Shown one piece after another: positions 33,673 through 44,667 of a stretch of DNA of 64,000 bases. The notes under the pieces were generated by a model. It ran no database searches. It was not told the DNA's origin and saw only the letters and a list, made by a program, of their open reading frames with translations. How positions within the stretch are numbered: the stretch's first letter is position 1; each line of letters begins with the position of its first letter. The DNA is from Lolium rigidum (Eukaryota; Streptophyta; Magnoliopsida; Poales; Poaceae). Location of the stretch: the NCBI RefSeq assembly GCF_022539505.1, contig NC_061512.1, positions 250,868,510-250,932,509 of the forward strand, written 5' to 3'. A program made the translations under genes and the position numbers.

Positions 33673-35339
33673 CTATTTTTATGCAAGGACGTAACAACCT
33701 AGATGTGGTGGTGATCCTTCATGAAATAGTTCACGAATTACACCGGAAAAAACTGAATGGAGTGATTCTAAAAATTGACTTTGAGAAAGCCTATGATAAG
33801 GTTAAACGGTATTTCCTTCAACACACACTGAGAGTGAAAAGTTTTTCTAATAAGTGGCGTGCTTTAATCCATAGCTTCGTTTCTGGTGGAAGTGTGGCCG
33901 ACCATTATCGCCAATGTTGTTTAACATAGTGCCTGATATACTCGTTGTCATGACTGAACCCATAAAGTCTGGGTGCCAAATTCAAGGTGTGATTCCTCAC
34001 CTGGTTGATGGTGGGCTGTCCATCCTTCAATATGTTGAAAATACAATCCTCTTTATGGAACACGATGTCGAAAATGCAAGGAATTTGAAGTTAATTCTCT
34101 CAGCTTTGGAGCAACTTTCGGGTCTAAAAACTAATTTCCATTAGAGGGAGTTATTTTGTTTTGGCGAGGCCAACGACCATCTTGCCTTGTATGTGGGTTT
34201 ATTCGGCTGCGAACAGCCTCATTTCCTACTAAGTGTTGAGGCGTTCCGATTCATTATTGGAGATTGACAAACATTAATTGAATGGAAACTTGCGGAGGAA
34301 CGACTTCAAATTAGACTTGCTAGCTAGAAAGGAAAATTATTGTTCTTGGATGGAAGATTAGTTTTAATAAATACATTACTAAGTAATATGGTACGATCTC
34401 TTTTTTCCAACTTCCAAAAGGGATCTTAAAACGATTGGATTACTTCCGATCAAGATTCTTTTGACAGTAATAGTGAAAAAAATAAAATATCGATTAGCTA
34501 AGTGGAGTGTGGTTTACCGCCCCAAAAAGCAATGCGGACTTGGGATACAAGACCTTGAGGTCAAGAACATGGCCCTCCTTGGTAAATGACTTTTCAAACT
34601 GCTTACAGGGGGTTTGGAAAACCCTAAATAGGAGAAAGTATGTTGGTTCAAAGATGTTGTCTCAGGTTTTTTGGAAACCTGGTGATTCACACTTTTGGGC
34701 TAGTCTCATGACAATGAAGAAATTCTTCTTTCAATACTTTCTCAATTATGAATGGATAGGAAATTAGGTACTTGAAGGATAAATCTTTAGTTAATACCAT
34801 GCTCCGAGAACAATATCCGTCTTTGTATAGCATCGTACACCACAAAAGTGATACTCTCGCTAAGGTGATAGAAACTTCCCCGCCAAATGTGTCATTCAGA
34901 GGAACTCTGATCAATCCTAGACAAACATCCTGGAATGATTTGTTACATCGCATGGATTTGGTCTAGTTGTCGCATGTATCCGGTGAATTTTGGTGGAATC
35001 TAAAATAGAATGGAAAAATCTTCTCGGCAGATTCCATGTATAAGGGTTTAATTCAACCTGATATACAAGTTGATAATACTTCGAAAATTTGGAAGATGAA
35101 GATCCCGCTTAAAACAAAGGTTTTTGAGTGGTATCTTCATCGATGATCAATCCTTACAAAAGACAACCTTGTAAAATGCAATTGGCATGGTAGCAAAAAT
35201 GTGTGTCTTTTGTCACCATGACGAGACTATAAAGCATTTATTTTTTCAATATAACTTTGCTAGATCTATATATCCATCAACAAGCGTTGCGAATATAACT
35301 TTGCTAGATCTATATATCCATCAACAACCGCCGCAAATA
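33673..35339 (+). pseudogene. LINE A, RT and zinc-binding region, part 2
   Basis: This continues the reverse transcriptase of 18266-18572. Visible motifs are MQGRNNLDVVVILHE, LKIDFEKAYDKVK (catalytic Asp kept), LFNIVPDIL, then YVENTILFMEH where L1 reverse transcriptases have YADD, so the catalytic pair is lost. About 60 bp around the LRQGDPLSP motif is deleted. Further on are GDSHFWASLM, WKMKIPLKTKVFEW and a zf-RVT motif (CVFCHHDETIKHLFF). Many stops and frame changes make it an old dead copy. It is the same family as LINE C at 58.6-62.2 kb. Confidence 0.82.
35252..35339 (+). repeat. 44-bp tandem duplication at the LINE A / LINE B junction
   Basis: AACTTTGCTAGATCTATATA begins two adjacent 44-bp units (35252 and 35296), differing at about four bases. 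LINE A similarity is in the first unit, and LINE B ORF1 similarity starts right after the second. Confidence 0.8.
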
Positions 35340-36374
35340 TATTTGAAAGTTTTATCCATCACGGCGGTGTTCAAGGACACTATGCGATTCACATGGAGCT
35401 TAGCGCAGAAGGTTCACTTCCGTGATATAGGAAGTAATACCTTTATCCTGCAGATGACCTGTCTTGGGGATTGGAGAAAGGTTGTAGAGGAAGGTCCATG
35501 GTTGTTTCGGAATTGGGGAATCGCGATACAACCATATGATGGTTATTCTAAGCAATTCTCGCTGGTTTTTGATAGGCTCTCGGTCTGGGTGCAAATCCAT
35601 GATATCCTGGAGGCATACCTGAAGAAGAAGGAGATCATACAGAACATGGCTGGCCGTATTGGCAAATTTGTGAAGCTTGACACTCAGGGGATGGCCGGAG
35701 GTAATTTTGCTCGCGTCAGAGTGGAGTTGGACGTCAATAAACCCCTGGCGCGTTTTTCATTAACAATTCGTAAGGGTGCTAGAGAAGTGTACTTGACCAA
35801 ATATGAGAAAATCCCAAAATTCTGTGAGGTCTGTGGTATACTTGGCCATGAATACTTGGAATGTGGTAATGGATTCCATGAGCCAGAAGCCCTTGTTTTT
35901 GGAGATTGGATGATTGCTGAGCCTAGTCGACGAGGTCGCGGGCGTGGGAGAGGTGGCTTTATGCCAAGAGGAGGTAGAGGTGCAGCTGCAAAGCCTGATG
36001 GACGTGGACGTGGAAGTTGAAGTGGACCGCACTCAATGTGGAGGATTAATGATATATACCAGGAAGAAGAATCTGAGGAATTGTCAACATGTCAAGATGG
36101 AAGGAAAACACGCAAGAGGTTGGATGTGGGAGGAAGAACTGAGAATATGGAAGAAGATCCTGAGTCGGCTCATGCTGGTGCTATTGTGATCCATGAGAGT
36201 TCAGAAAATGCTGTTGATGCGGACATGAAGGAGACATACCCAAAAGTTACTATTGATGGGTCTCCGTTGAAGGAGCAGGATAAAAAGAGACTGAGGAAGG
36301 CGGGAGGAGCTGAGACTGCAAACCCAAACGATATATCGGCAGGCCCTGGTGCAGGGTACTGCCGGGAGCAATGA
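35340..36374 (+). pseudogene. LINE B ORF1: DUF4283 and zinc knuckle
   Basis: This is the first ORF of a plant L1-type LINE. The DUF4283 domain is recognisable (TMRFTWSLAQKVHFRDIG, TCLGDWRKVVEEGPWLF, LSVWVQIHD). It is followed by a CCHC knuckle of the CX2CX4HX4C type in FCEVCGILGHEYLECG and an Arg-Gly tail (RGRGRGRGGFMPRGGRG). An in-frame TGA at 36018-36020 interrupts it; the same frame continues to TGA 36372-36374. The N terminus before DUF4283 is missing, so the copy is 5'-truncated. The final TGA overlaps the ORF2 ATG (ATGA at 36371). ORF1 proteins bind the LINE RNA. Confidence 0.82.
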
Positions 36375-38571
36375 ATCTCTTAGGTTGGAACTGCCGTAGT
36401 TTAGTCTCGGATGCGGCAGTTCTTGAACTCCTGGATATCTAGGGAAGAGTGAGAGCATACTTTGTTTTTTATTTCAGAATCCCACCTTGATAAGGAGGGA
36501 GCCGATAGAGTCCGTCGAAGGATAGGCTTTAATTTTATGTGGGTGGAAGTTAGCGATGGCAGGAGTGGTGGCCTTGTGCTTTTTTTTATAATAAAGAGAA
36601 TAAAGTAGTCTTGCATTATATTGGCCCCAACATTATTGATATTGCTGTGGGCGATGTGGGAGTATCACAATGGCGGTTGACGGGTTTTTATGGGGATCCA
36701 AACTGGGAGAAGAAATATAAATCTTGGGAATATATTCGGCAACTCAACATTGAGTTTGATCTTCCCTGGATTATCTTGGGATACTTTAATGAGATTTTGT
36801 ATGCACATGAGAAGGAAGGTGGCAGTATGAGACCCCCAGGTATGATGCAAAATTTCCGTCAGTGCTTGTCTGAATGTGGCCTTGAAGATCTTGGCTACAT
36901 TGAAGATATCTTCACTTGGCGTCGGGGAGAGATATGGGTGAGGCTGGATCGAGCAGTGGGAAATGAGAGATGTTCTGCGATGTTCTCGTTTGCTGCAGTA
37001 ATTAATGAGGAACACTCTCGATCCGATCACAGACCAATAGTGGTCGACACTAAGTATCATGTCGGCATGTGCCCATCTAGAAGATCCGCACGGCAATTCG
37101 AAGCGAGATAGCTGAAAGAAGAAACAGTTGATGAGATAGTGAAAATGGCTTAGGTGAAAGCCAAAGCAAGGCGTCTGTATGGGGTTATGGAATGCACGGC
37201 TGAAGTCCATAAGGACTTACATACTTGGGATAAAAATGAACTGAAGGGGCCGAAACATAGGATTCGGAAATTCCAAAAGGAGCTAGAAGAACTACGAAAG
37301 GGGCCTATGTCGATTGAATCAACTGCGCGCCAGAAGGAATTGCAATTTAGTGATCGAAAATCTTCTTGATCAAGAGGAGATTGCATGGCTACAGAGGGGA
37401 AGAGCGAACTGGCTGATGCATGGTGATCGAAATACGTCCTTTTTTCACCACTCAGCCACACAGAGGAAGAAAATAAATCATATTAAAAAGTTAAAGGATG
37501 ATAGTGGGATCTGGAAAGAAGATGTAACTGAACTTAATAATCTATTCACTAATTATTTTTCTACTTTGTTTCAGTCTGAGGTTTTGGAACCAGACCCGGA
37601 GGTTATTAACAAAGTGCATCGGAGAGTCACATCGGAGATGAATAGGGACCTACTGGCTCCTTTTACCGCGGATGATGCATGTAAAGCTCTTTTCAGCATT
37701 GTATATTTGAAGGCCCTAGGGCCAGATGGGATGCACACAATTTTTCTTTAAAGATTCTGGACAATGATGGAGGATGAACTGGTACAAGAAGTCCTTAATG
37801 CAGTGAACACATGGGTCATACCGGAGGGATGGAATAACACAGGCATAGTCATGATACCAAAGGTATAAAACCCTGAGAGTGTGGCACAATTTAGACCAAT
37901 CAGTCTATGCAATGTAGTATACAAAATTATCTCAAAAATACTGGCAGCACGGCTGAAACTTATTCTACCGGATATTATCAGCCCTACACAGACTACATTT
38001 GTTCCCGGATGCCTCATCACTAATAATGTGCTTGTGGCCTATGAGTGCTTCCATGCTATTAAGAAAAGGAGGTAAGGAAAAAAAGGTTTCTTTGAAGTCA
38101 AACTTGACATGCATAAGGCTTATGATAGTATTGAATGGTCTTTTCTGGAAAAAATTCTTTTGCAGATGGGCTTTCAACAGAGATGGGTGACGATGATCAT
38201 GTCTTGCGTTTCTACAGTAAAATACCGTGTATGCTTTAATTCCTAGGAAACAGATATCATCAAACCAACGTGGGGACTCCGACAGGGCGATCTGTTATCG
38301 CCTTATTTGTTTCTCCTTTGTGCCGAGGGTCTCACAAGTCTGATTAATCAAGCAGAGAAATAAGGTGAGCTGCAAGGTGTCCGAGTATGTAGAGGAGCCC
38401 CGGCGGTCACTAGCCTCCTATTTGCAGATGACTCACTTATGCTACTGCATGCAAATAAAGAGAATGCAAGTTGTCTGAAAAGATTTTGAATCAATACTGT
38501 AGTGCTTCGGGTCAATTGGTTAGCGATGCTAAATCTTATATCTTTTTTAGTCCGAACACCACAATGGATAT
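36371..38571 (+). pseudogene. LINE B ORF2, endonuclease and RT, part 1
   Basis: The start (MNLLGWNCRSL) is that of an apurinic-type endonuclease. GFYGDPNWEKKYKSWEY, WIILGYFNEIL and SRSDHRPIVVDT contain the expected Asn/Asp and the catalytic SDH. The RT follows: [62 protein letters not shown] and FADDSLML (38421-38444, catalytic Asp pair intact). Several stops and shifts (36440, 37110, 37370, 37750, 37866, 38075) break it. At 38572 a CACTA transposon splits the ORF, which resumes at 39839. Confidence 0.85.
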
Positions 38572-38799
38572 CACTACAAGAAAAGTTCTGATAGACAACG
38601 TCCCAAAATCGTCAACTAAGGGGCATTTTTCGTCGCCTATGGGCCTAACCCGACGATATGGGTTCCGTTGTCGAAACCGCGTCGAGCAAAGTCCAACGAC
38701 GATTTTTTCGGTCCGTCGCGCTTGGCGCCCCTTCCGCCACGGAAAATCGGACCGTTGCGGAAGTGTTTTCGGAGCCCGTTGACCGCCGACGTCATGCAA

Positions 38800-38899
38800 N
38801 NNNNNNNNNNNNNNNNNNNNNNNNNNNNNNNNNNNNNNNNNNNNNNNNNNNNNNNNNNNNNNNNNNNNNNNNNNNNNNNNNNNNNNNNNNNNNNNNNNN
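38800..38899. other. Assembly gap of exactly 100 N
   Basis: Exactly 100 N is a conventional placeholder of unknown true size. It lies at the left edge of the CACTA tandem array, so the array length is not reliable. Reading frames that cross it are meaningless. Confidence 0.99.
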
Positions 38900-39500
38900 C
38901 CAAAAATAATTCAAGAAAAGAAAGTTTTATAGTACATAGAGGATGACATGCGGGTCCCATTTAGCAGCAGCGGTATCACCGTTTGAGAGGCAGCGGGTGA
39001 TCGAAAGAAAAAGTCAAGTGACCAAATATGAGGTGCCAAAAAAATCCAAGAAAAGAAAGTTTTATAGTACATAGAGGATGACATGCGGGTCCCATTTAGC
39101 AGCAGCGGTATCACGTTTGAGAGGCAGCGAGGATCGAAAGAAAAGGTAAGTGACCAAATATGAGGTGCCAAAAATAATCCAGGAAAAGAAAGTTTTATAG
39201 TACATAGAGGATGACATGCGGGTCCCGGTTAGCGACGGCGGTATCACCGTTTGAGAGGCGGCGGGGATCGAAAGAAAAAGGCAAGTGACCAAATTTGAGG
39301 TGCCAAAAAAACTCCAAGAAAAGAAAGTTGATTGCACATAGAGGATGACATGCGGGTCCCATTTAGCAGACGGCGGTCTCAACGTTTCCAAGGCGGCAAG
39401 GGATCTAAAGAAAAAGGAAGTAGCCGAGAAATCGGGGGTCAAAAAAAATCCAAGAATAGAAAGAATTTTGGTTCATAGAGGATGACATGCGGGACCCATG
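38900..39500. repeat. Tandem repeat of about 135 bp inside the CACTA element
   Basis: Units start near 38900, 39036, 39168, 39303 and 39439 (spacing 132-136 bp). Each contains GAGGATGACATGCGGGTCCC. At least four copies are seen, and more may be hidden in the gap. Confidence 0.85.
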
Positions 39501-39838
39501 ATCCCGCATCGTAAACGGCTCGATCGGAGAACGTTGAACGAGATGGCGCGATGTAGAAAAAAAACAATGCCAGAGAGGCTGCCATCTGGGCCCTACATCC
39601 CTCGGCGGTGCGGATTTGCGTTGACTCGGCCGGCGAACCCGAGATTTCGAGATGCACCACGTCCCGGGCCACCATACGCCACGTTTTGGCCGCTTTCGTC
39701 GGGCTAGGTGGCCTCAAAAACGAGAAAAAAAAGTTTTGACATGCACCACGGAGGGACCAAAATCGTCGGCCATGGTACACCAGCAACCACGGCGCGACTT
39801 CAACTTCGTCGGCCATGGCAACTTTTCTTGTAGTGTAT

Positions 39839-41755
39839 GCAAGCCAGGGCATGTACAATTCTGAATATTCTTACTGAATCTTTAACTGATAAATATCTTG
39901 GACTGCCAACTCATGTTAGAGCTGATAGGAGCGATTGCTTTGAATATTTGGTGGATCCTTTATGCCAACGTATTGAAGGATGGAAGGAAAAAATATTGTC
40001 TCTAGGAGGTAAAGAGGTGCCTCTTAAGGCGGTGGCACAAGCCATACCATCATATGCGATGTCGGTCTTTAAAATCCCTAAATCAATTTGCAAGGGAATA
40101 ATAGATATGATGTCTCATTTCTGGTGGGGACGAGGAAAACCAAAAGCGGATGCACTGGTTTGCTTGGTGGAATATGTGTGTTCCGAAAGAAAAAGGTGGT
40201 ATGGGCTTCCAAGATATTCATTGTTTTAATCTGGCAATGCTAGCAAAGCATGCGTGGAGGTTGATTACACACTCGGACTCCCTGCGTGCAACTATTCTGA
40301 AAGCTAAGTATTACCCCAATGAGGATCTGCTTTCTGTGAATCTGAAAAAAGGAGCATTATGGCGGGAGTTCAATGCCTGAAGAAGGGATCAGTTTGGAGA
40401 ATTGGAGATGGACAAAAGGTTAACCTATGGGAAGATGCTTGGATACCGGGTAGTTTTAACACAAAGGTCTTCACCCCCAAAGGTAACTGTCTTCTATCAC
40501 ATGTGAATGAACTCATTGATCCCATATAATCTCAATGGGATGAAGAATTGGTGCGAGATGATTTCTGGACTATTGATGCAAATATGATCCTCAGAATACC
40601 CCTCACCGATGGGGTGGAGGATTTTATTGCGTGACATTATTCGAAAATAGGTATCTTCTCGGTCAAATCTGCTTATCATGTGGAATGGGAGCACCAACAT
40701 GGATGGAAATTGAGACGCACATGTGGGATGGGATCAGCGGATATAGACCCAATTTGGAAGGATCTGTGGAGATCGACTCAAGATACCGGCGAAGATTAAA
40801 AATTCCAACTGGAAGGCGTTACATGGAACTGTCCCGTGTAGGGCAATCTTGCTGGTCGACATATGAAGGTAGCAGCGCAATTCCCAGTGTGTTTAAATGG
40901 AGCTGAGGATATTCGGCATGATCTATTAACCTGTGATAGAGCGATACAGGTTTGGAAAACCCTTGGCCTAGAACAACATATCAAAGAGGCCTTGGATTAT
41001 GACCGGGCGGGGTCTATTGTTCTGGAGTACCTCAAAGGCTTAGGCCAATGACCATCACCTATCATGGGACAACCGGACCTGCAGACGCTGGTTGCGGTGG
41101 GAGCATGGTACATTTGGTGGGAGAAAAGACAAACCATTAAAGGAGAAAAATTGCCACCACCCCAAAGATCGGCAATGTCAATCACAGTGTTAGCAGCGAA
41201 TTATCTAGCACCCGCAAGATCAAAGAGAGATGGCAGAATCCGAAAGAATATATGGGAAAAACCCCCTAAGGGGCTGGCCAAACTGAATGTTGATGCAAGC
41301 TATGACGAGAATAAAAAGACTAATGCTATTGGAGCTATCCTCAGGGACTCAAAGGGATTTTTCATTGCAGCAAGTAACCAGTTCATTGCATATACTGAGG
41401 ATGTACTCTCAGCGGAAGCTATGGTGATGAAGCACGGTTTGGATCTTGCACTAAACTTGGGATGCAACCGTATTGTGGTGAACTCGGACAGTCTGATGAT
41501 AATTGAAGCTATGAATAGCTCTGAACCTTTTCTAGGCCCAACTGCGATACTTTTTCTAGAGTGTGTAAGGTTAGCTAATGATTTTGTAATAGTTACCTTT
41601 CACCACTATCCAAGAGAAGCTAATGTAGTTGCGGATGAACTAGCTAGGCATACCAATGCTTCCGCCTTAGGACATTGGATAGACGAACCTCCGAACTATC
41701 TTAGGCCTCAACTTGTAAAATATCTGACTCTCCTAAATGATGTAACATATGTGTA
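39839..41755 (+). pseudogene. LINE B ORF2, RT thumb, zf-RVT and RNase H, part 2
   Basis: Reading resumes with LTDKYLGLPTHVRADRSDCF, then FKIPKSICKGIIDMMSHFWWG, KEKGGMGFQDIHCFNLAML and a Cys-rich zf-RVT segment around 40830-40960. The last frame (41064-41755, 230 codons, open) is a ribonuclease H of the plant RVT_3 type: LNVDASYDENKKTNAIGAIL, SAEAMVMKHGLDLAL, VNSDSLMIIEAMN, REANVVADELARH. The Asp, Glu, Asp and Asp catalytic residues are all present. Earlier parts have stops near 40380, 40528, 40633 and 41050. RNase H would remove the RNA strand after reverse transcription. Confidence 0.85.
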
Positions 41756-41934
41756 ATCTTTGGGGCAGCAAGTTTCAGACACACTCTTTTCTTACCAGGG
41801 TACCGAAAGGAACTGGACGGTTTTTAATGAGGCAGCTTGATGATGTTTCAAAAAATAATCTTGAGAGTGGTGGTACCATTGACCGTGCATGGGGCGTGCG
41901 TGGATAGTAGCCGAAAATCAGGAAAGGAGCCTTA
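41756..41934. other. LINE B 3' UTR and flank
   Basis: This is a short tail with the A-rich TTTCAAAAAATAATC (about 41848-41862), probably the degenerate LINE poly(A) end. It is followed by about 70 bp up to the TTA duplication of the next element. Confidence 0.5.
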
Positions 41935-42272
41935 GGGCGCGTTTGGTAGGCTGTGAGCCCTTTGGCTCGCATCGGCCCAGCAAAAACAGGCCCGTTTGGT
42001 TGCCTGTAAGAGGTCTGCGTTGTGGCCCAACCGGTTCTCAAAGCACCACTGGGACAGGCCCTGGAGGAACGCCCGAATCAGCAGTTTCTCCGGGCAGGCC
42101 AGATTTTGTGCCATTTTGCACGCCCGCGTGAAACGGTTGCACGCGTGGAGAAGCACGGGAAACAACGCGTTATCTTGGTCCTCGCTCCCCACTTCCCCTC
42201 ACCGCTTCGCTCTTCTCTCTCCCCATTCACTCCTGGCACAAACATCATCGCCATGTCCCATCAACTGCCGCC

Positions 42273-43899
42273 ATGGCCTCCTCACCTCCTCCGCCTCCAC
42301 CTCTGCCATCGTCTCCAGCGCCGACGGATCCAGCCGCACGACCGTCGGCCACCAGGTCCAACGAGGCGCTAATGCGCCTCGTCCGCAAGTACGAGGCCGG
42401 AGGCGGCGATTCGGCGGCGCAGATCGATGCCGGCCGTGTTCCGGTGATGAATCGACCATCGCCGTTCGCGAGCACGAGGCCCATCGGTGTCGCAACCCGG
42501 AGCGTCGCCGTCCTCGCTCTTCGAGCCACCGGGATTCGACCGGCGGATCCGTCGGGGATGAGGGTTTTTGCCCCGTCCCCACTAGGGTTTCCGACGGCGA
42601 GGGCGGCCGCAATGGCGGGAGGTGCATCGGGCTCCAGCAGGAAGATGGAGCCCCCGCCGGGGTTCACGTCCACCCCGATACAGCCGGCGATGCCGTGGGG
42701 AATGCCGCGTCTGCCTACCCCCTATGGCGCGCCTCCCGTCCCGCCGCTGCCGGGGTTCACCCGACATCGTGCTCGGTGCCAGACGACAGCACCATCGGCG
42801 AGTGGCTTCCCGACCGCTGCACCAAGGCCGGAGCTGAGGACCTACTTACCGGCTACTCCGCCTCCTCTTCCACCGGGATTTTCTCCTCTTCCTACTCAGA
42901 GCGGGGCGCTGTCGATCCACCCAATCGTAAGTACCTTGACTCAATCTCCTTGTCGCTTGTTTACGTCGACTAGATGCTATTATTCATGTGAATGTACATA
43001 GGATTGATTGCAATGTGCTTATGCTTGCCATGCCAAGCTCAAGCACCATCATGGACTTGACAATGTCAAGTCCATGACACTGCTTGAGCTTGGCATTGCG
43101 ATTGCCCATGACATTGCTTGAGCTTGGCATTGCCTACTTCTGATTGTGCATGCCATTGCCTGCTTGTGCTTGTACATGCCATTGTCTGATTGAGCTTGTC
43201 CATGCCATTGCCTGATTGAGCTTGTGCATGCCATTGCCTGATTGAGCTTGTGCATGCCATTGCTTCCTTGTGCTTCTCCATGCCATTGCCTGATTGTGCT
43301 TGTGCATGCCATTGTCTGATTGTGCTTGACATTGCTTCCTTGTGCTTGTGCAAAACTGGCCCTTCCTGGAATTCTTCTCGGACGGGTCCATACTGGATGC
43401 TATCGACTATGCCGTCCGTGTGCAGCTGCGTGATCCCAACGCATCGTTCATGGAAGCCCACCAGCAGATCACAGCGCTGAGGCGCCACGCCGGCCGTCCT
43501 GCTGACCTGGGGCACGCTGCCAATCCACGTCTGTCGGCGTTCTTCGTCCAGGTGGAGAGGCAGGACCTCTGTGCTCTCGCCGTCCCGCCGTACATGGAGC
43601 AGCCCCTTATCAGGAAGTACAAGCTCAAGAACAATGGCCCCCCCTGTGAAGGTCTGCTTGTACTTGGGCGACCGTTACGAGTGGAAGGTGCAGCTGCAGT
43701 GGACAGGGCAGCGTGTCGGGTTCATCAAGTCCTGGAGCGAGTTCTACGCCAGGATTTTGCTGCACGTCGACGACACGATCGTCGTCACCCCTCACGACGA
43801 TGACTTCAAGGTCGCCGTCTTCAGGAAGGAGACGTCCGTGTCCAGCGTCTTCGGCTGCAAGAGGCACCGCAAGGGCCCTTTTGCCGATCCTCGCCAGTA
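42273..43899 (+). pseudogene. B3-domain-like protein gene inside the TIR element
   Basis: Exon 1 starts at the ATG 42273 in a strong context (GCCGCCATGG) and is Pro/Ser/Ala-rich. It ends at a donor CCAATC|GTAAGTACC (intron from 42927). The intron holds a minisatellite. Exon 2 begins near 43354 (WPFLEFFSDGSILDAIDYAV), where an expected acceptor GCAG reads GCAA. It runs through HQQITALRRHAGRP and VERQDLCALAVPPYM. Seven C at about 43638-43644 shift the frame; with one fewer, the frame continues as VKVCLYLGDRYEWKVQLQW, KSWSEF, LHVDDTIVVTP and FKVAVFRKE, a B3-type DNA-binding fold, to TAA at 43898-43900. The B3 call is by pattern, not search. Homopolymer error could explain the shift. Confidence 0.6.
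43030..43350. repeat. Minisatellite of about 27 bp in the B3-like gene intron
   Basis: Roughly ten imperfect copies of CATGCCATTGCCTGATTGAG plus CTTGTG. Unit variants alternate GATTGAGC and GATTGTGC. The minus-strand ORFs here are repeat artefacts. Confidence 0.88.
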
Positions 43900-44450
43900 A
43901 GGTGTTGCTGCTCCATCACTGCCTCTGTTTATGTCTGATCCTGTTAGTTGTTCTGGCCTCTAGGAGGCTGATAAACACTACTTTTGTGCATATCTCACTA
44001 TTCTGCTGGCCTCTAGGAGGCGTTTGAACACTGCTTTTGGACCTGGGGAGTCTGCCCCAGGTTTAGGCAAGCGTCTTACCACTGACGCTAGATTATGACA
44101 TGTGAAGTAATCTGTTCGTTGTGTATAAGTGTTTGCTGTGAAGTATGATCGTGTTTGAGCTGTTTGTGTGCCGTTATATGATGGTAAGGTCACCATATTT
44201 GAATGTGGTGAGGAGAAACTCTTGTCAGGGTGCTCAAAATGGCAACCAAACACATGTGTTGTGGCTGAACAGAGAAGGAACGCTGTCTCCAGGCATCCAA
44301 ACAATTTGCAACTCTGTTCGAACCAGTGCAGCATAGGCTACCAAACGATGGACCAAAAGTTGTCGGCGGCCCGTTCGCAACGCGCAGGGGCGCCCATCTC
44401 GTTGCGCAAGTGGTGCACGATTTCAGCTCAGGCAACCAAACACGCCCTTA

Positions 44451-44667
44451 AATAATGTGTATTCATTAGCCTTGCATGTCTGCATGCATGGAAAGCAATA
44501 GAGAAAAGAGAAGACGGTTCACCATGCGAGACATAGGGAGGAAATATAGAAACGGATCTCGCATTTTAATAGGGGTAAGACTGAAAATATTTGGCATATT
44601 TAAACTCTTCTTAATCCATGAGCCAAAATATTTACGCCCTATGCATTGGGACGGAGAGAGTACATGT
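44451..44667. mobile_element. Stowaway-like MITE fragment, one end
   Basis: The right terminus is TGGGACGGAGAGAG followed by TA, the mirror of the Stowaway consensus CTCTCTCCGTCCCA. No matching left end is found; the left side abuts the TTA of the preceding element. Confidence 0.45.

Larger units (their letters stand above)
38569..39838. mobile_element. Non-autonomous CACTA (En/Spm) element with TSD TAT
   Basis: Terminal inverted repeats are CACTACAAGAAAAGTT (38572) and AACTTTTCTTGTAGTG (to 39835), flanked by TAT at 38569-38571 and 39836-39838. The length is 1264 bp including 100 N. There is no transposase frame. The interior is mostly a tandem array plus GC-rich subterminal sequence. It is inserted into the RT domain of LINE B. 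Confidence 0.93.
41935..44447. mobile_element. TIR element with TTA duplication carrying a B3-like gene (Pack-type candidate)
   Basis: The left end is GGGCGCGTTTGGTAGGCTG and the right end reads inward GGGCGTGTTTGGTTGCCTG. TTA flanks both sides (41932-41934 and 44448-44450), the pattern of PIF-Harbinger/Tourist elements. Further copies of GTTTGGTTGCC lie near the ends (41991, 44236, 44431 inverted). The 2513-bp interior has no transposase. Instead it holds a spliced-looking gene with a proline-rich N-terminal exon, an intron full of tandem repeats and a B3-domain-like C-terminal exon. That combination suggests capture of a host gene. A real host gene flanked by two MITEs is the main alternative. 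Confidence 0.75.

Noticed and set aside
38637..38960. ORFs reading across the N gap
   Set aside because: They include undetermined residues and cannot be real evidence of coding.
42199..42673. Minus-strand ORFs over the B3-like gene exon 1
   Set aside because: Shadow frames of a Pro/Ala-rich, GC-rich exon with better start context on the plus strand.
43030..43350. Possible CRISPR-like repeat array
   Set aside because: Units are contiguous without unique spacers, and this is a plant genome.
43049..43515. Minus-strand ORFs of up to 149 codons with repeated HAQAQSGNGM-like units
   Set aside because: They are translations of the 27-bp minisatellite.
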